From the NCBI GenBank assembly GCA_045539515.1, contig JAZQFN010000039.1:1-64000 (forward strand): a stretch of 64,000 bases of DNA. The letters run 5' to 3'. Shown here in pieces: positions 8,281 through 18,700 of the stretch (position 1 is the first letter of the stretch; each line of letters starts with the position of its first letter). The notes beneath the pieces are model-generated. The model saw nothing but the letters and a program-made list of their open reading frames with translations. It did no database searches and had not been told where the DNA came from. This DNA comes from RGIG8748 sp045539515 (GTDB lineage: Bacteria; Bacillota; Clostridia; UMGS1810). Made by a program: the position numbers and the translations under genes.

Positions 8281-9162
8281 ATGAACGCACTTATGTGTGA
8301 TTTTGTAGATTATCTGGAAAACGACAAAAAAGTTGCAAAAAATACATTGCAATCATACACAAGAGATATCAAACAGTTTTCCGATTACATAGAATCAAAA
8401 AGTATTGAAGTAAATAAAGTAAACGGTAACGATATTCAGAACTATATAAGTCAGATGCAGATAGAAGGGAAAGCAGCTTCTTCTGTTTCAAGATCTCTGG
8501 CATCAGTCAGAGCATTGTTCAGCTACCTTCTGTTAAAAGGAAAGGTTAAGCAAGATCCGACCTATAAGCTCAAAACCCCCAAAGCAGAAAAAAAGCCCCC
8601 GCAGATTCTTTCTACCATAGAAGTTGATACACTTTTAAGATGCCCGGATTCCTCCAACACAAAAGGGATTCGCGATAAGGCAATGTTGGAACTTCTTTAT
8701 GCGACCGGAATTAAGGTTTCTGAACTTATTGCATTGAACATTTCCGATGTTGATCTTGATATCGGATATCTCAAATGCATAAGCGACAATGATGTAAGAA
8801 TCATTCCCCTGGGCAAAACCGCAATAAAGGCTATGAAAGACTACATAACCGCATCCAGGATTATGATGATTGCCCTTCCGGAAGAAGTGGCTTTGTTTGT
8901 TAACTGCAATGGAACCAGAATGACAAGACAGGGTTTCTGGAAGTTAATAAAAACATATGCTGCCATGGCACATATTCACAAAGACATTACTCCTCATACA
9001 CTAAGACATTCTTTTGCCGCACACCTGCTTGAAAACGGTGCCGACCTTGCATCAATACAGGAAATGCTCGGCCATAAGGATATTGTATCTACTCAGGTGT
9101 ATGCAAAACTTATGAAAAACCATATAAGAGAAGTATATAACAAAGCACATCCGAGAGCATAG
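8281..9162 (+). CDS. XerD-like tyrosine recombinase with altered active site
   Basis: This 293-residue protein has the full Xer layout: N-terminal SAM-like core-binding domain (about 1-90) and C-terminal catalytic domain. His239 and Arg242 (HTLRHSF), His265 (LGHKD) and the nucleophile Tyr274 are present. Two expected residues are not: the first catalytic Arg of the ATG-[LI]-R-VSEL motif is Lys145, and the beta-hairpin that normally reads GKGNKER, with the catalytic Lys, reads SDNDVR (169-173). XerD normally resolves chromosome dimers at dif with XerC. This copy may be slow, changed in role, or structural. Position after a SpoIIM-like gene matches Bacillus xerD context. Confidence 0.85.
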   Translation: MNALMCDFVDYLENDKKVAKNTLQSYTRDIKQFSDYIESKSIEVNKVNGNDIQNYISQMQIEGKAASSVSRSLASVRALFSYLLLKGKVKQDPTYKLKTPKAEKKPPQILSTIEVDTLLRCPDSSNTKGIRDKAMLELLYATGIKVSELIALNISDVDLDIGYLKCISDNDVRIIPLGKTAIKAMKDYITASRIMMIALPEEVALFVNCNGTRMTRQGFWKLIKTYAAMAHIHKDITPHTLRHSFAAHLLENGADLASIQEMLGHKDIVSTQVYAKLMKNHIREVYNKAHPRA

Positions 9163-9199
9163 CCACAAACATTGTTTAAAAAACAATGATAAAAATGGT

Positions 9200-9238
9200 C
9201 CCCGTACAGAGTATAGCGCTGTACGGGGATTGTTTTTT
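9200..9238 (+). terminator. Terminator after xerD-like gene (bidirectional)
   Basis: Perfect 10-bp stem CCCCGTACAG/CTGTACGGGG (9200-9209, 9219-9228) followed by a TGTTTTTTAT tract. The reverse side reads into ATTTTTATC, so it can also end fucU transcription. Confidence 0.88.
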
Positions 9239-9656
9239 ATTTTATAACACCTTTTTTCAGTATTACATTTGCATATAATGCCGACTCTCCTGTCATAACC
9301 ACAGCATAAGCCTTTGATGCCCTTTCGTAAAAAGCAAATCTTTCTATTTGCTCGGGAGCTTCCTGGGTGTGAGGTGCAATTATTGCTTTATACTCATCCC
9401 AAATGGGAGTTTCCACATCGTCGCCCGGAACCTTTGCCATAAGATAAACAGGTTTTGCATATGTATCCAGAGGCATCAGCTCCAGCATAGCCTTTAAAAC
9501 CTCGCAGGCACCATGTCCATCCAATCGAACACATCTGGGATTGGTGGAAGTTCCGGGGAAGTTTCCGTCACCAATTACAATCTCATCTCCGTGACCCATT
9601 TCCATCATTATTTTCACAAGTTCCGGAGAAAGAATAGCGGGTATACCTTTTAGCAT
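9237..9656 (-). CDS. fucU: RbsD/FucU family sugar mutarotase
   Basis: A 139-residue protein starting MLKGIPAILSPELVKIMMEMGHGDEIVIGDGNFPG, the conserved RbsD/FucU N-terminus; His22 in MGHGDE is the expected catalytic residue. The length and the C-terminal block FAFYERASKAYAVVMTGE fit FucU (L-fucose mutarotase) better than the ribose pyranase RbsD. These proteins interconvert sugar anomers before kinase or isomerase action. No fucose catabolic genes are adjacent, so the physiological sugar is uncertain. The ribosome site is GAGGT, upstream of 9656. Confidence 0.88.
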   Translation of the reverse strand: MLKGIPAILSPELVKIMMEMGHGDEIVIGDGNFPGTSTNPRCVRLDGHGACEVLKAMLELMPLDTYAKPVYLMAKVPGDDVETPIWDEYKAIIAPHTQEAPEQIERFAFYERASKAYAVVMTGESALYANVILKKGVIK

Positions 9657-9728
9657 TTCGTTTTACCTCTTTTCTGTAATAGTATACTTATATTTTAAAT
9701 CTTTTTATTTCGTATGTCAACAAAAAGA

Positions 9729-9758
9729 ACGACGTTGCAATAAAACCGGCAACGTCGT
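9729..9758 (-). terminator. Terminator after Cys-rich gene
   Basis: Stem ACGACGTTGC/GCAACGTCGT (9729-9738, 9749-9758), followed on the reverse strand by TTCTTTTTG. Confidence 0.85.
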
Positions 9759-9782
9759 CTTTTCATTTTACTTATATTACTC

Positions 9783-10169
9783 TCACTTGCAGCAACAATT
9801 ATCCGAATTGAAGGAGCTTTTCTCAGGCGGGAAAAACTCATCAACAGGGAAATGAAGTTTTTCAAAAAGTTCGCAAGGATTGCTTTCTGTAGAAACAGAG
9901 CACTCTGTCTGAGGAATACAGAAGTCCACAACAGGAATAAGGAGCTGCACATCTCTTACAAGACGAACAATAGTAAACAAGCCAATAGTCACCAAAACCT
10001 TACGGTAATCATCGGAGTCCACCAAATCATCCTCAAAAATCTTACAGATAGTTTCCGGAACTGCATTGACGTCTGTTTCACCACAGCAGCAACAGCAACC
10101 CTTATCGGCAGGCTCTGCTATTTTGGCACCCAGTGCTATGGGGTCAACCACTTCTGTGTATGTCAACAC
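9783..10169 (-). CDS. Cys-rich protein of unknown function
   Basis: An up to 128-residue protein with a run of five cysteines near the N-terminus (GCCCCCGE, about 24-31), a hydrophobic middle (RKVLVTIGLFTIVRLVRDVQLLIPVVDFCIP) and a second cysteine cluster at the very C-terminus (CCCK). There is no signal peptide. Clustered cysteines at both ends are typical of proteins that cross-link, such as spore coat or exosporium components, or bind metal; this is inference. The start is unclear: GGGAGG lies immediately before a GTG at 10169 and a TTG at 10166. It lies 13 bp downstream of the serine recombinase gene on the same strand. Confidence 0.7.
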   Translation of the reverse strand: MLTYTEVVDPIALGAKIAEPADKGCCCCCGETDVNAVPETICKIFEDDLVDSDDYRKVLVTIGLFTIVRLVRDVQLLIPVVDFCIPQTECSVSTESNPCELFEKLHFPVDEFFPPEKSSFNSDNCCCK

Positions 10170-10182
10170 CCTCCCTATAAAA

Positions 10183-11040
10183 CTAATTTGTATCTTCCGG
10201 TTTTAATGATATCCTTTTCAGACGTATTTCTTGCGCAAGATTATATTCCTCTTCCGTAACCAAAGCCAGCTCCGGTCTTGCGTGATAGAATCTTTCATCT
10301 TGTGGAATAGTTCGCCTTTTTGACATGAGAAAATCCAATGTTTCTGTTTTGTTATTTACCAGTAGCCCCATATAAATCGGGTTTGACAGTATTCGTCCGA
10401 CGGTTTTTGGACTCCAACGACCTCCATTTTTAGAAAGTATTCCATTTTCATTTAAAAATGATGCTATCTTTCTCATTCCGAAATTCCCATTGACGTACAT
10501 ATCGTAGATTTGTCTTACAATTATTGCCTCATTGGAATTTACTGAAAGCACGTACGTGCTTTTTTGGTCATATCCATATATATTGTTTGGTACTCTTCCG
10601 GCTTTTGCTCCTTGCTTTTTTCCAAATATAATTTTTTTGGACAAAGCACATGATTCTTCCTGGGCCAAGGCTGCAAAAAGTGTTAAAACAAACTCGGATT
10701 CCCCAAGCACCTTTTGGTTTGCACCAATAAAAACAACATCAACACCCTGTCCTTTAAGCGTACGAATCCCCGTAAGAAAATCCAGCGTATTCCTTGCAAA
10801 ACGACTTATGTCTTTTACAAGAACAGCATCAAACTCTCCCTTTCTGCTATCCTCCATCAGCTTCATAAACTCTCTTCTGTTTTGCATACTCTTTCCGCTT
10901 ATTCCACGGTCGGCATATATTCTTATAAGAGTATCTCCCCTTTTTCTGACATATTCTTCAAAAAACTTTTTTTGATTTACCAGAGAATTAAGCTGTTCGT
11001 CACTTCCCGTTGATACTCTGCAATATGCCGCATATCTCAT
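10183..11040 (-). CDS. Short serine recombinase (resolvase/invertase family)
   Basis: A 285-residue protein with an N-terminal resolvase catalytic domain: nucleophile Ser10 in YCRVST, then DRGISGKSMQNRREF and the VKDISRFARN motif. A 'recombinase' DNA-binding domain follows (about 155-265; IYGYD, MRKIASFLNENGILSKNGGRWSPKTVGRILSNPIYMG). Large serine recombinases of this type usually run to about 450-550 residues with a zinc ribbon and coiled coil; both are absent here, so this is either a short-form site-specific recombinase or a truncated integrase. No phage or conjugation genes are near. A TATTATAA box lies only a few bases before the ATG and no ribosome site is visible, so translation may be leaderless. 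Confidence 0.88.
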   Translation of the reverse strand: MRYAAYCRVSTGSDEQLNSLVNQKKFFEEYVRKRGDTLIRIYADRGISGKSMQNRREFMKLMEDSRKGEFDAVLVKDISRFARNTLDFLTGIRTLKGQGVDVVFIGANQKVLGESEFVLTLFAALAQEESCALSKKIIFGKKQGAKAGRVPNNIYGYDQKSTYVLSVNSNEAIIVRQIYDMYVNGNFGMRKIASFLNENGILSKNGGRWSPKTVGRILSNPIYMGLLVNNKTETLDFLMSKRRTIPQDERFYHARPELALVTEEEYNLAQEIRLKRISLKPEDTN

Positions 11041-11077
11041 AGTTTATAATATGTAATCGTACGTAATCCCATAAAAT

Positions 11078-11112
11078 AACACCTCCGACAAATTATATTC
11101 ATCGGAGGTGTT
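11078..11112 (-). terminator. Terminator after the smaller SLH gene
   Basis: 11-bp perfect stem AACACCTCCGA/TCGGAGGTGTT (11078-11088, 11102-11112), followed on the reverse strand by ATTTTATG. It also separates the recombinase gene from the SLH gene. Confidence 0.8.
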
Positions 11113-11120
11113 TGTTATTA

Positions 11121-12539
11121 TTATTTTCCGTAATTTATGTTTACATCAAATAAATCAACAAGAGATTTAAGAACTGTCGTGTTCATTTTGTTTATTTCAA
11201 ATTCGAAAGCATCTCTTTCTTCCACAGTCATACCGTCAAGAATACTTGTTATTTCCGATATTTCTGTTGAATGCTTACCGCGCACATAAGTGTTGGAAAG
11301 AACCACTCCGCTTTCCTTTAATGCATAAACATTTCTTACACAGCTGTCAAGAAGATCAAATATCCTCTGACCCTTTTCATCAAATTCCAAAATTTCAAGT
11401 TCAATTTTATCATCTAAGTCTGATATTGCAAATTCAAGATTGTCATATATTTTTTCACTTGTTTGAAGTTCATCTTCTGTGTATCTTGGATCCCATTTTG
11501 CATATAATACAACATTATCAGAAGTGCCGCTCACTATCTTTGTAATCGCCTCTCCGCTGAAGCCGGAATCTGTATACCAACCCCCAAAAACCTCCATAGC
11601 TGTGCCTGTGAGTATGGGCAAAGTATAAGGAAGCTGAGATGCTGTGAAGCTTGTCTTGGCGTATTCCGGTAATTCACCAATTCCGTTAAGTTCATAGGTA
11701 ATAGTATATTCCTCTTCGGGATCGGGAGTTACGGTTCCGCCACCTGTGGATTCGTTATCTCCGGTGGAATCACCGCTTCCGCCGGAAGAACCACCGCCGC
11801 CTCCGGAAGGTCTGATACCGCCGGGCAATATAACATTAGTTGATGTGTTTCCGGTATTGTTTGTATCGGGCACAGCTTCTTTAATAACAACAAAATCGTC
11901 AAGGGCAAACGCAAGTTCTCCCCTTGTCATATTTTCTGTAGCTCTGAATTTATTGCCTTCTTCCAAAGGAATATATCCCTTGGCTATAATATCCTCTACA
12001 TATGCTCTTGCCCATTCGGAAACTTTATCTTCAATTTTAACCTGAGGAGCAGTTTTTGCCTCTTCGGTATTCTCTGTGGTAGTTTCCGCAGTCTCCTTGG
12101 CTTTTTCTTCCTCTTCGGAAGCTACAATCTTACTTAAAATAACACATACCTGTTCTCTTGTTATGTAATCTTCACCGCCAAATCTTCCGTCACCGTAACC
12201 TTGAATATAACCATAGTGAATGGCCGGAAGCACATATACGTAATACCATTTTGTAGAATCTACATCTGTAAAGATATTGTTAGCGGCTATTTCATAACCG
12301 AAGGTGGTATTAATCATTTTACAAAACTCTGCTCTTGTAACGGGGTTTTCAGGAGCATATTTAAATGTTCCGTCATCCTGAGGTATACCGTTAACCACAC
12401 CACCCTTTACAAGCTTATCAATACTTTTTCCAAGTTCAGTGTTGTAATCCACATCTGTCATTTTGACTTCTGCCGCAAAACAGTTGCACATCAGTGTTAC
12501 TGTTATGACAAAAGCAAGAAGTCCACAAAATCTTTTCAT
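11121..12539 (-). CDS. SLH-domain surface protein with one InlB-type B-repeat
   Basis: This 472-residue protein has a Sec signal peptide (1-22, ending NCFAAE), three SLH domains (about 30-75, 88-135 and 170-215) that bind pyruvylated secondary wall polymer, an acidic TTTENTEEAK spacer, and a Gly/Ser linker (GGGGGSSGGSG, about 240-260). One Listeria-Bacteroides (InlB B / Flg_new) repeat follows (about 275-350; TITYELNG through VVLYAKW), then a helical C-terminal region (355-472) unlike anything I recognise. Its layout is a miniature of the 2,900-residue protein just upstream on the same strand, suggesting duplication or a shared surface role. The gene has its own upstream and downstream terminators. 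Confidence 0.88.
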   Translation of the reverse strand: MKRFCGLLAFVITVTLMCNCFAAEVKMTDVDYNTELGKSIDKLVKGGVVNGIPQDDGTFKYAPENPVTRAEFCKMINTTFGYEIAANNIFTDVDSTKWYYVYVLPAIHYGYIQGYGDGRFGGEDYITREQVCVILSKIVASEEEEKAKETAETTTENTEEAKTAPQVKIEDKVSEWARAYVEDIIAKGYIPLEEGNKFRATENMTRGELAFALDDFVVIKEAVPDTNNTGNTSTNVILPGGIRPSGGGGGSSGGSGDSTGDNESTGGGTVTPDPEEEYTITYELNGIGELPEYAKTSFTASQLPYTLPILTGTAMEVFGGWYTDSGFSGEAITKIVSGTSDNVVLYAKWDPRYTEDELQTSEKIYDNLEFAISDLDDKIELEILEFDEKGQRIFDLLDSCVRNVYALKESGVVLSNTYVRGKHSTEISEITSILDGMTVEERDAFEFEINKMNTTVLKSLVDLFDVNINYGK

Positions 12540-12646
12540 TTCCTTTCATCCTTTCTGCCTTGCATTCACAAAAACTTTGCCTTCACCTATAATACTTTTC
12601 AAAAGATAAAAAGGTTGCATTTTAAAATAAAATTTACAGAAAACAT

Positions 12647-12675
12647 AAGAAGCGGAAGTATAACTTCCGCCTCTT
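12647..12675 (-). terminator. Terminator after the giant SLH gene
   Basis: Stem with core GCGGAAG/CTTCCGC extended by AAGA/TCTT, with one mismatch. The following tract (ATGTTTTCTG) is weakly T-rich. Confidence 0.65.
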
Positions 12676-12704
12676 ATAAATTATCTCTTAAATATTATTT
12701 ATAA

Positions 12705-15700
12705 TTAACGGAGATATCTCTGAAGTGCCAAAGTATGTGTTCCGGTTTCGTAGCCTTTGATTTCTCTGCTTTCAAATGTTCCCTTATATCCATCAACATA
12801 AGCCGTACTAATCCTTTCAATCGTACTCGCTTCAGCACTGGGATCGTATGCGTAATCTTTAATCTTTGCTTCTACCTTTGCCATAGCATCTTCTATCTTT
12901 GATACGCCATGATAGTTAGGAGAATCAAAAACTGCAGTTATTGCATCATCCAAATCAAATGCATCTTCACCGTTTTCAAGTATAATCTGATAAATCTTAT
13001 ACGCATCTCCGCCGGAGTAGATACTCATGTTTGCAAAATCAACAATATCGGTGTAATCTCTATCAAGATATTCAGCATAAAGATCTTCGCCTTTTTCAAT
13101 CTTGTCTTTAAATTTATTGTAAAGGATTTCTATCTTACCATTGATGTCGAGAATATCCTCAAGAGTATAACCCTTGGGAAGCTCGCCATTTTCGACAAAG
13201 TTCATTATTACATCGTTGAGCTTATTTGCATATGTTCCCACAAGGAGAGAAGCAGAATCAAGTCTGTCTTCAATTGTGTAAGTATCCATTGAACCGTAGA
13301 AGGTTACCGCATCATGAACAAGGATCTGGAGCATTAGCATATTATCATAGTATTCCATGATGTCATCCTTAAGCTTGTAACCACTCTTGTATTCGGTTTT
13401 TTCGCCTGTTCTGTCGAAGATAAGAGCGAAGTAATCCATATCTACAAGTCTCTGAGCGTAAGGATTGCTGCTTACAGGTACCTTGCTCTGGGAATTAATC
13501 TTATCTCTGAGTTTGCCTGTAAGAGTTGTATAGTAGTTATCTATTATTTCCATATAGTTGATGCGAACTGCAGGTGTTGTGCTGAATTTGTATTCAGTAT
13601 CTTCAATATCGGCTTCCTGATCTGCTTTAAGATTAGCTATTGCAGTATCCATTTCCAGGCAGAAAGCTGCAAAATAGTCGTCAACTATATGAGCAACTGT
13701 ATCGTGACCGATGAGGTCTACAACCTTTTGAATTTTTTCGGGTAAGAAATCCGATGCAAGCTTATCGTAGTTATAAGTATGCATAAGCTCATCCAGAACT
13801 TCAACAAACATCAGATTATCCTTATTAACTCTGACTCCGTTACCGGAAGCAAAATCAGTAATGGTATTCTTAAACGCATCTGTCTCCTTGATTGCCTCTA
13901 CTGCATCATGCGCATAAGTGGGAACAAGCTTGGAAAGCAATGTTCTGTCTGTACCATCAATATACTTATTGATATAGTCACGCATATATATGTTGATTTC
14001 TTCATCGATAAACGCCATAAGTTCTTCATCGAGGTCATAGTTTACATAGTCTTCAACAATTTCTTCGATGTACTTATGCATATTTTCATCAATAAGTTTT
14101 ACAATCTCATCACTTGCTGTGTTGTTTGCATAATCAGCAATGATGTCCTTTGCATTGTCCTTAACCAAGCCGTCAATTGTAGCTTTAAGGTCGGAATCTG
14201 TATAGTAGTTATCTCTTACATATCCCTTTACATCGAAATCTTTAACAATCTTATTGATAAAGTCTTTGAGTTCCTGATCGGGTGTGTCGTCGACGATATA
14301 GCTATTAATAAGGTCGATTATTACGTCTTCGATTGTTTCTATAACTGTTGTCTTGGTTGTGGGCTCGTCATATGCCATCTTTGCCCATTTTTCCACATTG
14401 GATTCATAGAGAGAATCGAACATTGTGTCAAAGTAATCATCAAAGTACTCGTCAAAGAGGTCATCGTACTGTTTTTCAAAGAAGTCTTCGAACTTGGAGT
14501 TGAACAAATCTTTGAATTCCTGAGATGTAAGGCCATCAAAATAACCTGCAAAGTTGTCATTAAAGAGATCCTGATATTCCGCATCGGTTAAACCATCGTA
14601 GTAACCGGAGAAGTTGTCATCAAAGAGATCCTGATATTCCGCGTCGGTTAAACCATCATAGTAACCAGAGAAGTTGTCATCAAAGAGATCCTGATATTCC
14701 GCATCGGTTAAACCATCGTAGTAACCGGAAAAGTTGTCATCAAAGAGATCCTGATATTCCGCATCGGTTAAACCATCATAGTAACCGGAGAAGTTGTCAT
14801 CAAAGAGATCCTGATATTCTGCATCGGTTAAACCATCGTAATAACCGGAGAAGTTGTCATTGAAGAGATCCTGATACTCGCTGTCGGAAAGATTGGTGTA
14901 GTAATCATCAAAATAATCAACAAACAAATCATCATAATTGTTGGTTACATATGTTGTGAGGTTATCATCAATTGCCTTGTTGTAAGAATTTACAACGTCC
15001 ACATACTCTGCAGGATGATCTGCAGCAAGAGTTCCGTTTAAGAAGTCTGCCACAAATTCTTCGAAGGTAAATGTTTCCAATACAGGGTAAGTAAGCTTAA
15101 GGGTTTCAAACTCTGCTTTGAAGGCGTTCCAAATTTCAGGGTTAGCTGTTTCATCGAGAATTTCAGCACGCTTGTTTTCCGCCTTGAAATCATCAGCCTT
15201 GGTTTCGATATAGCTTATAACATCACCCTTGATGGTTTCCTTCTGAGATTCAATATATCCCTTGATATCATCTCTTAAGTCTGCGCTGTTGCCACCAATG
15301 TAACTCTTGATATCATCTCTTAAATCTGCGCTGTTGTTTCCTATGTAAGCCTTGATGTCACTTCTCAAGCCTGCACTATTACCACCAATATAGGTCTTGA
15401 TATCATCTCTTAAATCTGCGCTGTTATTTCCTATGTAAGCCTTAATGTCATCTCTGAGGGAAGCACTATTTTCGCTGATGTAATCCTTGATGTCTGCACG
15501 AAGAACCGTGCTGTTGGAAAGGAGGTAAGATCTTACCTCACCACGGATGTCAGCTTCGGTTTCAGGATCATCAAGCATACCTTTTATCTTGTCTTTAAGT
15601 ATATCCTTGGCATCTTCATCGGTAATAAGTGTATCTTTGAGCGCCAGCTTTACAGAAGCATCGTTGTAGATGATATCTTTAAGCTGAGCCTTTACATCGG

Positions 15701-18700
15701 CAGACTTAAGCTGCTTTGTGATATAATCCTTAACGTCCTGATCGCCACTTGTTCCGAAATAGTTGTCAACAATATAGTCTGTTCCCTTTTCAATAATCTT
15801 GTTTTTGAAGGAATCGTTATCAAGAATCTCTGCTACCATTGTGTCGTCTTTAAGAACGTAATCAAAGGTTGCATCGTTGTCGATAATAAGCTTTACAAAT
15901 TCGTCATGATCTATAATGATATCAACAAATTCAGGGTGAAGTTTGATAATTTCCTTGATAAAGTCGTCTGTAAGGAATATTTCTCTTATACTTGGGTCAC
16001 CCATTGCAGTGTGCTTCAATTCTTCATCGCCAATAATCATTTCTACAACTGCATCATTTCGTAAAAGATCTGCTATAAAGTCTTCATTGTTGATATTGGC
16101 ATCAATATATCTGTCTATCTCTTCCATAATCATTTCTTCAGTAATGAATCTATGAATAGGAAGCGGAACGTTGGGATTCATAATGTTGCCATCAGTGTCA
16201 ACAAGTCCCTTGGAGGCTGCCTTGTCTATAGCCATCTGATACAGATCGTAACCCTGAGTTTCAATTCCGCCAAGTACTCTGTCCAGAGTTCCTCCGGCAT
16301 TTGTAAGGAAATCGAGATATGTCTTGCCTATGTCTGTATAAGAATCGTAAGGTACATCAAGTGAGAAATCAAGCTTGCTCATATCAATACCTTTAATCTC
16401 AAGATCGGTGTTGTATTCAAAAGCCAAGAATCTAATAAACAGATGTATATCCATATCGGAAACAATTTGGATTTCTTCGGGAACAAACTTTGTCCATTCG
16501 CCGTTCTTCAGATACCAGAGTTCAGGAACAATCTCATGAACCACACCGTCAGAATCCACATAACCTTCCTTAACTTCATATTCGGAAGGAAGCATACCAA
16601 GCTCTCTGTCTACATCAACCTGAGTAAGAGTTGCACCATGTTCCACAATCATCTTACCTTGGTCACCGTCATCAGATGTAGGCTTGTTACCGGTTCTCTT
16701 TGTGCCAACATAGAACTGAACTGTGTATTCCTGCCACTTAGCATAGTATGTTTTGTTTCCGGTGGAACCTGCAGCAAGCACTGTCACCGCTTCGCCTGTG
16801 CAAGCTTCATCCTCGTACCAACCAAGGAAAGGAACTTCACCTTTTTCGGGGATGGGCAATGTATACGAAGGATCGGATGACTTGTAGGTTTTCTTCTGTG
16901 TACCATCAAGTGTACCGCCATTTGTTACATATGTAATTTTGTATTCTGTTTCGAGAACTGTTTCTTCTTCCCACTTTGCAGTATATGTCTTGTCTTCTGC
17001 ATCTGCAGTGTCAAGAACTTCTACCTTTGTATCGTTTTCGTACCATCCGAGGAAGGTATAGCCTGCCTTGGCAGGTGTGGGAAGTGTATAGTTTGCATCT
17101 TCTACTGTATATTTGGTTTTCTCTGTGTCGTCAAGCGCGCCGCCGTCAAGCACATATGTGATGGTATACTCTGTTGCTTCCCACTTTGCTGTGTATGTCT
17201 TGTTCTCTGCATCTGCAGTATCAAGAACATCTACCTTTGTACCGTTTTCGTACCAGCCAAGGAAGGTATAGCCTGCCTTGACAGGTGTGGGAAGTGTATA
17301 ATCTTCATCTTCTACTGTGTATTCTTCCTTCGGTGTACCGTCAAACTTACCGCCGTCAAGCTCATATGTAATGGAATACTCATTAGCATTTTTCACAATA
17401 TAAACTGTCATGCTGCCTGCAGGAACATATGCAGTTGTAACGTCTTCGCCGCTGCCGTATTCTTTTGTATTAAAGGTTACGGTGTAGCCGGTCTGCTTAG
17501 CGGCTTCGTTCATTGCAGCAACAAGTAAAGCATTTGAGGAAAGCGCATTGCCGACAGTTATGTTGTAGGTCTGTCCATCAAAGGCTACAACATATGTAGC
17601 TGCATCAAGCTGTACTTCTTTCTTTCCTGTGATATACATTCTTGCAATTGCAGGATTGCCCTCAGGCTTGGATGCAACAATTTCAACACTTGTATATTCA
17701 AAGGTTTCACTGCCGCTTGCAGAATCGGTCTTTGAGAATTCAAGAGTTGCAACGATATTGTCGTTTGCTTTGAGAGCTTCGCTTGTAATTGCAGTGTTTT
17801 CATTGTACCAGGAAATATATCCGTCCTGTGAGGAGAATTGACCGCCAAATGTGGTAGTTCCGCCTACATAAGTAAGCTTATTGTCGGGATGCTTGTATTT
17901 TAATGTGAATGCAGAAATCTCATCAATATCAGAGGGGACTTCGTCAAGAGTTACATAAATCTTAACTGTATTTCCGATAATTTCCGAACTGAAACCAAGT
18001 GTTGCAGTTTCGATAACCCACTTAGCATAGTAGGTCTTATCTTCTGCATCTGCTGTATCAAGCTCAACTACAGCATCGCCGCTGAAGTCGGATTCTTCAT
18101 ACCAACCCTTGAATGCATAGTCTGCTCTTGTGGGGATGGGAAGTGTAATATCTTTATCGCCTGCTTTGTAGGAACCGTCAGGAATATCATCGCCACCGTT
18201 TTCTACATATGTTATTGTGTATGTCTGAACCTGTGTACCAAGATCAATTGTTTCGGACTTTTTGGTATACTCTTCTGCAACAGCAGGATTACCCACAGGC
18301 TCAGATGCTGTAATTTCTGCAGATGTATAAGAAACCTCTGTTGTGCCGTACTGTTCGTCTTTTACATTGAAGGTTATTGTAAAGAGTACATTATCCTTTG
18401 CTGCGAGAGTATCTGCTGTAATATAATTAGAGGTTGTGTACCAGGAGATATATCCGGCAGAAGCAGCTGTTACCTCACCTACGTTAGATGTAGTGTTTAC
18501 GTATTCAAGCTTTGTATTATTAAAGTCATAACGTATGGACATAGCTGCGATATCGTCAATATCTGCAGGAATTGCATTAAGCATTACCTTAAGAGTAACA
18601 ATATCACCGCTTATTTCGTGGTCAAAGGAAAGAACTGCATTGTCAAGTACCCACTTTGCATAGTAGGTCTTATTTTCAAGGTCTGCTGTATCAAGAACTG

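Noticed and set aside
9783..10169. Cys-rich protein as a metallothionein
   Set aside because: The protein has a large hydrophobic core between its Cys clusters and is too long, so metallothionein is unlikely.
14521..14930. Possible CRISPR array
   Set aside because: The 60-bp repeats are contiguous without unique spacers and lie in frame within a coding region. They encode protein repeats.
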